Positions 1 through 5,862 of a DNA stretch of 24,625 bases are shown here, in pieces. Numbering within the stretch: the stretch's first letter is position 1; each line of letters begins with the position of its first letter. The notes below the pieces were generated by a model. It was given only the letters and a program-made list of their open reading frames with translations. It had not been told where the DNA came from and ran no database searches. The DNA comes from an uncultured Collinsella sp. (GTDB taxonomy: Bacteria > Actinomycetota > Coriobacteriia > Coriobacteriales > Coriobacteriaceae), in contig CABULX010000016.1 in assembly GCA_902492545.1 (NCBI GenBank), positions 1 through 24,625 on the forward strand. The letters run 5' to 3'. Both the position numbers and the translations under genes were made by a program.

Positions 1-92
1 GACTCAGCCATCGTCGAGCGACAGATATTTCCATAGCAGATAAAAAGAATGCGTTGCATGAGCGGCTTCCTTTCTAGGCGGTCGCGCAGGGC

Positions 93-1463
93 TTACAGAC
101 TGCTCTTGAGGCAGTTTGCTCCAATAAAGCCCGCTGCGTACAAGGGGAGGTGGCGCAGCTCGCGCCCGTCATCGGTTTCGCTGCGGGAAAAATTGTTCTC
201 GGACAAAATGTAGGCATATGGCGATCGGGCTTTGTCCATAAACGACCCGAGGGTTCTCGCGCGCACGTTACGTGCGGACTTTACTTCGACGGGCACAATT
301 TCCATACGGTCGGTCTGAAGTAAAAAATCGAGCTCGCCGGTCGTCTTCCAAGACGACGGCGGCACCCAGTAATACGTCTGCAAGCTATTGCCCGAAAATG
401 CTTGCATGACCGAGTTTTCCGCCAGGGCGCCTCGGAAGTCGGAAGATAGCGCTATGGCGGAATCCTCTTTGAGGTCGAGCCAGAGCCGCGGGTTGATGCC
501 GAGTTTGTAGAACATGAGGCCGGTATCGAGAAGATAGACCTTAAAGAAACTTCCATCTTCGTCGTCGAAGGGAACGAGGGGAGGCTCGATGCCTTCGGTC
601 AGGTTGTTGACCGATATGATGCCGGCGCCTTCGAGCCAGTCGAGCGGCTCGATAAGCTTGGCGCGACGGCCTCCGCGTTCGACCTCGGAGTACTTGAATT
701 TTTTTGTGGACGATCTCAGCAGCTGGGACGGAATGGAGCGCCAGACCTTGCGCGCCGCCACGCCGCTGATCCCGTTTTCGGGGTCGGTCATATCGGCGGT
801 ATAGGTCTCGTCGATTTCGCGCTGCTCGACGCGCGCATCCTCGATGGATAACGTCTTGCGATATGCGTTGACGGCGGCGGGCATGCCGCCCACGATCTGG
901 TATCGATGAAACAGGCTGAGCGCGGCTTGGTGCGCGGCGTAGGTCTCGAGCGTGCCGGCGTGGGTACGAATGGCATTGGCCATCTGCTCCTCGTCGAGCG
1001 CCCAGAGAAACTCCTCGAACGACATAGGATGCATGGTCTCTTGACGAACGCCGCTGGGAAAAGGCAACTTGCGCTTGCGCGTGGCGACGCCGAGCTGACT
1101 GCCGGTCGCGCATATGCGCCAGCCCGAACCCGAAAAAAAGCGAAGCGAGTTGAGCGCCCGTTCGCAGAGCTGCACCTCGTCAAACAGGATGAAGGCGGTT
1201 TCTTTGCGAATGGGGGTGCGTTTATAGTCTGAGATTCGCGCCACGATGGCGTCAACGTCGTCGGTGGGACAGTCGAACAGCGGAGCAATCAGCTCAAGAT
1301 CGGTCTGAAAGTCGAGTTTGACAAACGCATCGCCGGCGATTCGTCTGCCGATTTCCTCGGCAACGTACGTTTTGCCTACGCGTCGCGCACCACGGATGAG
1401 GAGGGGGCGCGACGCGTCCTTTGTCGCCCATGATTCGATAACGGATTCGATTGATCTGCGCAT
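93..1463 (-). CDS. AAA ATPase with DUF4143 C-terminal domain
   Basis: The 456-residue protein has a Walker A motif GARRVGKT at residues 25-32, then a Walker B-like FILFDEVQ. The middle region (around KKFKYSEV and LDWLEGAGII) resembles the winged-helix segment of this family. The C-terminal part carries GELDF followed by VPVEVKSA, the pattern of a PD-(D/E)xK nuclease-like fold. This architecture (AAA_14 plus DUF4143) is common and often multi-copy in gut anaerobes. Its cellular role is not established, and I infer only an ATP-dependent, possibly nucleic-acid-linked function. The start codon is at 1463 on the minus strand, preceded by an AAAGGCGG ribosome binding site. The operator-like array at 1478-1572 lies directly upstream, so the gene is probably tightly repressed, perhaps by its own winged helix. 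No partner gene is seen beside it. Confidence 0.85.
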   Translation of the reverse strand: MRRSIESVIESWATKDASRPLLIRGARRVGKTYVAEEIGRRIAGDAFVKLDFQTDLELIAPLFDCPTDDVDAIVARISDYKRTPIRKETAFILFDEVQLCERALNSLRFFSGSGWRICATGSQLGVATRKRKLPFPSGVRQETMHPMSFEEFLWALDEEQMANAIRTHAGTLETYAAHQAALSLFHRYQIVGGMPAAVNAYRKTLSIEDARVEQREIDETYTADMTDPENGISGVAARKVWRSIPSQLLRSSTKKFKYSEVERGGRRAKLIEPLDWLEGAGIISVNNLTEGIEPPLVPFDDEDGSFFKVYLLDTGLMFYKLGINPRLWLDLKEDSAIALSSDFRGALAENSVMQAFSGNSLQTYYWVPPSSWKTTGELDFLLQTDRMEIVPVEVKSARNVRARTLGSFMDKARSPYAYILSENNFSRSETDDGRELRHLPLYAAGFIGANCLKSSL

Positions 1464-1477
1464 GGGGCCGCCTTTCC

Positions 1478-1572
1478 AATTTCGTGTACTTCAGATACAT
1501 AGTTTAGTACGATTTCATGTACTTGGAATACACGAAATAGTGGAAAAGTGTGTATCTGAAGTACACGAAATT
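1478..1572. promoter_or_regulatory. Triple operator-like dyad array upstream of the DUF4143 ATPase
   Basis: Three dyads of the form TGTA-N7-TACA are centred at about 1492, 1525 and 1558, exactly 33 bp apart. The outer two are copies of one site in opposite orientations and give a perfect 22-bp inverted repeat (1478-1499 and 1551-1572). The middle one differs by a few bases and has its own flanking TTTCATGTA and TACACGAAA half-sites. The array ends about 15 bp before the ATPase start codon, next to its ribosome binding site, as expected for a repressor site. The binding protein is not identified. Confidence 0.6.
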
Positions 1573-1658
1573 GCACTGCTGGAGCTTGCAGGCGGATAAA
1601 CACTACTCGTATGGGACGGTTTTCACCGGTTGCTCGCCACCTTGGGCTATGTTCGCCC

Positions 1659-2912
1659 CTATGCCTGCATCCGGGGCTGTGCTGATTGACGACGGCGCTC
1701 CCAGCGAGCCAACTTAATCGTCACCAGCGTGAGCGCCCAGGCCACAAGCGAGAACACGGCACCGACCGCGCCTACATATGCAATGCCAACTCCGCTTACC
1801 ACGGCGCCGCCCACTGCGGTGCCAAACGAGATGCCGACGTTAAACGCCATGGGCTCAACCGAACTTGCGAGTACCATCGACTTGGGATGGCGGCTGCGTG
1901 CCACGTCCATAAAGTGCGTGATGCATGAGACCGAGAACAGGTACATGAGCATCGCCAGGCTAAAGACAAAGACCAGCGCGAGCGGCATGGCGGCGCCCAC
2001 GGCAAACAGCCCGAGCAGTGCCGCCGCCTGCAGCACAAACGTAACCAGCAGCGCCTTCATGCCAAAACGCGCATCGATCCATCCGCCCAGGATGTTCGAG
2101 ATCAGGCAGAACACGCCATAGGCCATAAGTGTGGTGCTCGCCTGAACGGTATCCATGCCCAGCATCTGCTCCAGATAAGGCGTCACGTAGCCGTAGAATA
2201 CGTAGACCGAGCCCACGCCAAACAAGAAGATGAGCATGCCGGTGATGATACTCGGTTCGCGTAGTAGCCCCGCCTGCTCGCGGAAGGTGGCGGGCTCATC
2301 GGTCTGCCCGGCGCGAGGCATAAACGCCACGAGCGCGCTACAGATCAAAACGGCAAAGGTCAGCGTGCCGTACATGGCCACGTGCCAATCGAGTGTGTCG
2401 GCCACAAACTTGCCAATCGAGGTCACAAAGACCATCGCCACGGAAAACGCGCCGTACACGACCGAGATGGCAAGTGAGGTTTGCTGCGGGGATAGCAGCT
2501 CAGGGATGTACGTCACGCCCACGGCGAGCAGCGCACCCGAGACAGAGCCCAGGACAATGCGTGAGATAAACAGCGCCTGGAAGTTGGGAGCCAACGCCAT
2601 GACCAGGTTGCCGAGCACAAAGACGACGCTATAGCACACGAGCAGCTGGTAGCGGCGAAAACGCCCCGTGCTGAGCGCAAGCACCGGCGTGGCGATAGCG
2701 TAGACGAGCGCAAACACGCTGATGAGCTGGCCCGCAGTGGCAAGTGATATGCCGAGTTCCGTTGCCAAGTCGCTTTCGATGCCGATGACCACGAACTCGG
2801 AGCAGCCGAGCGAGAATCCCAACAGCACGAGCAGCGCCAGGCAGAGCTTGGTGCGCGCGGGGGAGAGCGCGGCGGCGGTTGGCTTACTTTTAGGCGTGGT
2901 TGCGGCGGTCAA
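1659..2912 (-). CDS. MFS transporter, DHA1 family (probable efflux permease)
   Basis: The product is 417 residues with about twelve hydrophobic segments. The first begins FSLGCSEFVVIGIESDLA, and a GRFRRY loop sits between the second and third segments, as in AraJ/YdhP-like DHA1 drug and sugar exporters. The frame stays open far upstream, but I chose the TTG at 2912 because a GGAG sequence (2921-2924) lies 8 bp before it; a GTG at 2921 is possible but has no clear ribosome binding site. Everything further upstream in this frame overlaps the divergent gene at 3074 and reads as non-protein. It is divergent from the LpdD/IPP-isomerase fusion with a 161-bp shared intergenic region, so it may export a product of that island, but this is inference. 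The substrate is unknown. Confidence 0.85.
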   Translation of the reverse strand: MTAATTPKSKPTAAALSPARTKLCLALLVLLGFSLGCSEFVVIGIESDLATELGISLATAGQLISVFALVYAIATPVLALSTGRFRRYQLLVCYSVVFVLGNLVMALAPNFQALFISRIVLGSVSGALLAVGVTYIPELLSPQQTSLAISVVYGAFSVAMVFVTSIGKFVADTLDWHVAMYGTLTFAVLICSALVAFMPRAGQTDEPATFREQAGLLREPSIITGMLIFLFGVGSVYVFYGYVTPYLEQMLGMDTVQASTTLMAYGVFCLISNILGGWIDARFGMKALLVTFVLQAAALLGLFAVGAAMPLALVFVFSLAMLMYLFSVSCITHFMDVARSRHPKSMVLASSVEPMAFNVGISFGTAVGGAVVSGVGIAYVGAVGAVFSLVAWALTLVTIKLARWERRRQSAQPRMQA

Positions 2913-2942
2913 GGTTGTCACTCCAATGTCGCATGAATAAGC

Positions 2943-2955
2943 GGGATTCAATCCC
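2943..2955. promoter_or_regulatory. Short palindrome in the MFS upstream region
   Basis: GGGATTCAATCCC is a perfect 6-bp dyad about 30 bp upstream of the chosen MFS start. It could be an operator for the exporter or a chance palindrome. Nothing else in the sequence supports a function. Confidence 0.25.
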
Positions 2956-2970
2956 TGCAACTCTAACAGA

Positions 2971-3001
2971 ATGTGACAAAGGGACAGTCTCTTTGTCACA
3001 T
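2971..3001. repeat. Dispersed 31-bp palindrome, best-preserved copy
   Basis: This is a nearly perfect 31-bp palindrome: arms ATGTGACAAAGGGAC and GTCTCTTTGTCACAT with one mismatch and a one-base centre. Partial or degraded relatives occur at 4026, 8991, 15641 and 23204, always between genes. It lies between the divergent MFS and fusion genes. It may be a small repetitive element and does not look like a terminator, because no T-run follows. Confidence 0.7.
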
Positions 3002-3008
3002 GGAGAGC

Positions 3009-3039
3009 TTGCCTGTATAGTCGCAATACAGGCGAAGAT
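3009..3039 (+). promoter_or_regulatory. Predicted MerR-type promoter and operator of the LpdD/IPP-isomerase fusion gene
   Basis: TTGCCT (3009-3014) is followed by a 19-bp spacer and GAAGAT (3034-3039). The spacer overlaps the dyad CTGTATAGTCGCAATACAG (3013-3031), whose arms extend to GCCTGTAT and ATACAGGC. A long spacer with a central dyad is the hallmark of promoters activated by MerR-family proteins. A start site near 3046 would leave a leader of about 28 bases before the ATG at 3074. A 16-of-19 identical dyad at 4152-4170 has the same relation to TTGACT. The -10 match is weak, as expected for an activator-dependent promoter. Confidence 0.55.
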
Positions 3040-3073
3040 GGTCTCAGGTACATCGCGGGCGACAGGAGATCCC

Positions 3074-4021
3074 ATGGGTATGCACACGACAAAGGTTGCA
3101 GTGGGCGAGGGCAAGTTTGCGCTCGAGGCCCAGCTGACGGTGACGCCGCGAGGCATGGCGGTGTACGCCTGCTCGCCGGAGTTTGCGCACCTGGGCGCCA
3201 CGGCGCAGGCCATTCCGCGCCCCGAGCCCGGCCGTACGGCAACGGTGAGCATCCTGGCCGTTCCGTGCCATCGAGACGAGATCCCGGCGCACGATATCGC
3301 GGCGGCGCTGGCCACGCGCTTTGGCGTGCCGGTAGTTGCAAGCACGGGTTTTCATGTTGAACAAGCGAGCGGTGACGACCTGCAGCGCGTGCTCGACACC
3401 ACCAAGGAGCTCATCGCCGCGCTCGAGGAAGCCGCAGCCCGCATTCTGCGCGCCGGCTGGGATGAGGGCGGTGCGGGCGCCGAGGTCGTGGCGGTCGATG
3501 CTGCGACCGGCGAGGCGCTTGGCCCCGTCGACCGCATCGAGGCCCATGCTGGTGAGGGCATCCTGCATCAGGCATTTCTGACGCTTTTGGTCGAGGGCCG
3601 GGGCGAAGACGCGCGCCTGCTGCTCTGTCGCCGCAGTCCGCTCAAGCGCCTGTGGGGCGGGGTGCTGGCCGATAGCTGCGCCGGCCATCCGCTCCCCGGG
3701 GAAGACGTCGCGGCCGCCACGGCGCGCCGCATCAACGAAGAGCTCGGCATTACGCGCGAGCCCGATCAGCTCAAGCACCTCGGACACGTGGTGTACCGCG
3801 AGGACCACGGCGACGGTCGCTGCGAGTGCGAATGGTGCGAGGTCTACCTTGCCCATGTTGAGCCGGGCGAGCTGCATATCAACCAAGAGGAGATCTCGGA
3901 AGTGCGTCGCGTGGCTCCGTCCGAGCTCAAAGGCTACCTGCAGGGTCACCCCGAGCAGCTGGCCCCCTGGCTCCGCGAGGCCCTCGGCGACCCATTCATC
4001 CGCACGGCCCTCGCTATGTAA
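3074..4021 (+). CDS. LpdD-like domain fused to a type I IPP-isomerase-like Nudix domain
   Basis: The product is 315 residues. Residues about 5-125 resemble the LpdD-like (presumed prenylated-flavin chaperone) family: an HLGATAQAIPRP segment, then VPCHRDEIPAHDIAAALA, then VASTGFHVEQAS. Residues about 155-300 are a type I isopentenyl-diphosphate isomerase-like Nudix domain with LHQAF (H165), GHP (H205), a near-canonical Nudix box from G204 to I226 ending RRINEELGI, and CECEWCE with E251 and E253 at the E. coli E114/E116 positions. The position matching E. coli catalytic C67 appears to be A203, with C202 just before it. Isomerases convert IPP to DMAPP, from which the UbiX prenyl donor derives, so the fusion probably supports prenylated-FMN supply for the UbiD enzyme nearby. 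Activity as a DMAPP phosphohydrolase is an alternative. The ATG at 3074 has AGGAG five bases upstream. Confidence 0.75.
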   Translation: MGMHTTKVAVGEGKFALEAQLTVTPRGMAVYACSPEFAHLGATAQAIPRPEPGRTATVSILAVPCHRDEIPAHDIAAALATRFGVPVVASTGFHVEQASGDDLQRVLDTTKELIAALEEAAARILRAGWDEGGAGAEVVAVDAATGEALGPVDRIEAHAGEGILHQAFLTLLVEGRGEDARLLLCRRSPLKRLWGGVLADSCAGHPLPGEDVAAATARRINEELGITREPDQLKHLGHVVYREDHGDGRCECEWCEVYLAHVEPGELHINQEEISEVRRVAPSELKGYLQGHPEQLAPWLREALGDPFIRTALAM

Positions 4022-4025
4022 AAAA

Positions 4026-4044
4026 GACAGTCCCTTTGCCACAT
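4026..4044. repeat. Partial copy of the dispersed GACAAAGGGAC palindrome
   Basis: GACAGTCCCTTTGCCACAT matches the right half of the 2971-3001 palindrome with few changes. The left arm is missing or degraded into the A-rich sequence after the fusion gene's stop codon. Confidence 0.5.
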
Positions 4045-4046
4045 CC

Positions 4047-4113
4047 AAACCGTCACAACATTCGGCGAAAATCTCGAAAACGAGGAAAAGCGTCGAATGT
4101 TGTGACGGTTTTT
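4047..4113 (+). terminator. Long-armed intrinsic terminator after the LpdD/IPP-isomerase fusion gene
   Basis: The arms 4047-4064 and 4094-4111 are perfect 18-bp reverse complements (AAACCGTCACAACATTCG and its partner), and the right arm runs into a T-tract. The 29-base loop holds a smaller CTCG-AAAA-CGAG hairpin. The position, 25 bases after the stop codon, fits a terminator. The stem is long and A-rich on its 5' side, so it may work in both directions. Confidence 0.75.
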
Positions 4114-4147
4114 GTCTAGGGAATCGCTTCTCATCCAAAAAATCCGC

Positions 4148-4178
4148 TTGACTGTATTGCCGCAACACAGCGCAACGT
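4148..4178 (+). promoter_or_regulatory. Second predicted MerR-type promoter and operator, before the SLC13 transporter
   Basis: TTGACT (4148-4153) is followed by a 19-bp spacer overlapping the dyad CTGTATTGCCGCAACACAG (4152-4170), then CAACGT (4173-4178). The dyad matches the one at 3013-3031 in 16 of 19 bases and begins one base after TTGA, mirroring TTGC in the first copy. Sharing both sequence and promoter geometry argues for one common regulator, most simply the MerR-family protein encoded at 8055. Confidence 0.55.
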
Positions 4179-4209
4179 AAGGGGTGTCCGATAACGGGCG
4201 CCCCTTTTT
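4179..4209 (+). terminator. Terminator-like hairpin between promoter and SLC13 gene
   Basis: AAGGGGTGTCCG pairs with CGGGCGCCCCTT over 12 bp (two G-U pairs) around an ATAA loop, followed by five Ts. It lies between the predicted promoter at 4148 and the ATG at 4263. If transcription starts near 4185, the hairpin cannot fully form in that RNA, so it would stop only read-through from upstream. If a start site lies further upstream, it could act as an attenuator. Confidence 0.6.
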
Positions 4210-4262
4210 AAGCGGCAACATGGCTGCGAATTCGGAGCGCCCCCAACAAGAAAGGTGGGGAG

Positions 4263-5720
4263 ATGGAAGCGGAAAAGAAGGCGTTTAAGATCACCAAGCG
4301 CGAAATTGGCTTTGTGCTGGGTATCGTTGTCTTTTTGCTGGTGAAGTTTCTTCCTTTGGCGGAGCTGAGCTCGACGGTCGAGCTCACGGTCGGCGGTCAG
4401 ACCTGTCTGGCACTGACGCTCGCCACGGTGGTGTTCTGGGTATGCGGCGTGGCACAGCCGGGCTTTGTGGGCCTGCTCTACTGCGCTCTGCTCGTCCTGT
4501 TCAAGGTGTGCGTGGACGACACGGGCGCCGCGAGCATCTCGGCGACGGTCGCCTCCACGTTTAGCTCGTGGACCAAGGCCACCATGTGGCTCGTCATCGG
4601 CGCCTACCTCATCGCCAGCGCGGTCAAGGAGTCGGGCCTGGGCGAGCGCATCGCCTACGCGTTCATGCTCAAGTTCGTGCGCGACGCCAAGTCGCTCATC
4701 ATCTCGATCTTCGCGCTCACCTTTGTGCTGTCGCTGCTGATCCCGCATCCGTTCCCCCGCGCCTTCCTCATCCTCGCCGTCGTCTCGGTCATCGCCGAGT
4801 CCGCCGGCTACGGTGACGACGACAAGGGCAAGCTCGGCTTCCTCGTGTTTGCCGCTGCCGCCCCGGGTTCCATGTTCTTCCTGACGGGCGACTCCACGCT
4901 TAACCCGCTCGTTGCGCAGTACAGTGCCGAGGCCGGCGGCATGAGCCCGTCCTTCGTCGACTGGTTCCTGTACATGAGCGTGCCTATGCTGGTTGCGCTG
5001 CTGTGCACCCTGTTCCTGGGCCTTTTCCTCTTTAAGCCCAGCAAGGAGCTCGTCTACGATCGCGAGCAGATCGTGGCCAAGCAGGCCGCGCTCGGCAAGC
5101 TCTCCGTCAAGGAGATCCGCACCATCGTGTGGCTTGTCATCGCCATCGCGCTGTGGCTCACCGTCTCGGGCGACTATATCGGCTGGGTCACCCTGGCCAT
5201 TGGCGTTGCTCTCGCCATGCCCATCATCGGCGAAGTCCTCACTCCCGCCAGCTGGAACGCTGTCGACATCAAGTCCCTCATGTTCCTGACGGCCGCCATG
5301 GCCGTGGGCTCCGTGGGCGGTGCCACCGGCATGAACGCCTGGATCGCCGACGTCGTGCTCCCCAGCTCCGTGCCTGAGAACATCTTCCTGTTCGCCCTGC
5401 TCGTCGCCGCGCTTTCCATGATCATCCACATGTTCATGGGCTCGGTCATGGCCGTGCTCGGCGTGTGCGTGCCGGCATTTATCAGCTTTGCCGCCGGCTC
5501 CAGCGTGAGCCCACTCGCCGTGGCGCTCATCGTCTTCACGTCCATCAACATCCACTACATCCTGCCGTTCCATAACCTGCCGATCCTTATCGGCGAAGGC
5601 AAGGACGCCGGCGGCTACACCTCCAAAGAGGCTATGCGCATGGGCATCCCCCTCACCGCGGTCGTCTTTGTCGTCGTGCTGGCCGAGGCCGCCTGGTTCC
5701 ACCTCTTTGGCCTGATGTAA
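4263..5720 (+). CDS. SLC13/DASS-type carboxylate transporter with altered binding motifs
   Basis: The 485-residue protein has about eleven to twelve hydrophobic helices. The order of elements matches the divalent anion:sodium symporter (DASS) family, including SWTKATMWLVIGAYLIASAVKESGLGERIA in pieces at the position of the family's first conserved helix. The two family SNT motifs, which bind sodium and carboxylate, are not seen. The first is replaced by IPHPFPRA (residues 160-167) and the second by GSV (393-395), while ILPFHNLP ends at P440 where the family usually has a PxxTPPN-like segment. It may therefore use another ion or carry another carboxylate. It sits 142 bp before a UbiD decarboxylase and probably imports that enzyme's acid substrate or exchanges substrate and product. 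The ATG at 4263 has AAAGGTGGGGAG upstream. Confidence 0.8.
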   Translation: MEAEKKAFKITKREIGFVLGIVVFLLVKFLPLAELSSTVELTVGGQTCLALTLATVVFWVCGVAQPGFVGLLYCALLVLFKVCVDDTGAASISATVASTFSSWTKATMWLVIGAYLIASAVKESGLGERIAYAFMLKFVRDAKSLIISIFALTFVLSLLIPHPFPRAFLILAVVSVIAESAGYGDDDKGKLGFLVFAAAAPGSMFFLTGDSTLNPLVAQYSAEAGGMSPSFVDWFLYMSVPMLVALLCTLFLGLFLFKPSKELVYDREQIVAKQAALGKLSVKEIRTIVWLVIAIALWLTVSGDYIGWVTLAIGVALAMPIIGEVLTPASWNAVDIKSLMFLTAAMAVGSVGGATGMNAWIADVVLPSSVPENIFLFALLVAALSMIIHMFMGSVMAVLGVCVPAFISFAAGSSVSPLAVALIVFTSINIHYILPFHNLPILIGEGKDAGGYTSKEAMRMGIPLTAVVFVVVLAEAAWFHLFGLM

Positions 5721-5815
5721 GCGGTCGAGCGCCCCGGCTGTAAGCAGCCAAGCGCTTGAACTTCGAGTGGTCGAGCGCTCCATTTGTGAGCGCCGTGGCC
5801 CCATTACGTTACCCC

Positions 5816-5840
5816 GCCCGGCGGCACACCGCCGTCGGGC
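5816..5840 (+). other. Leader hairpin before the UbiD gene
   Basis: GCCCGGCGGC and GCCGTCGGGC pair over 10 bp (one G-U) around a five-base loop, ten bases before the AAGGAG ribosome binding site at 5851. No T-run follows. The 5721-5862 gap has no other clear signal. The structure may stabilise or process the mRNA between transporter and decarboxylase, a weak inference. Confidence 0.4.
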
Positions 5841-5862
5841 ACTCTCCCGAAAGGAGCATGCC

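Noticed and set aside
1..92. Possible gene end at the window start
   Set aside because: The 92 bases before the ATPase stop codon show no ribosome binding site, open frame with recognisable content or terminator.
2913..3341. N-terminal extension of the MFS frame upstream of 2912
   Set aside because: It overlaps the divergent fusion gene, is Pro/Arg-rich without protein character, and a TTG with GGAG at proper spacing exists at 2912.
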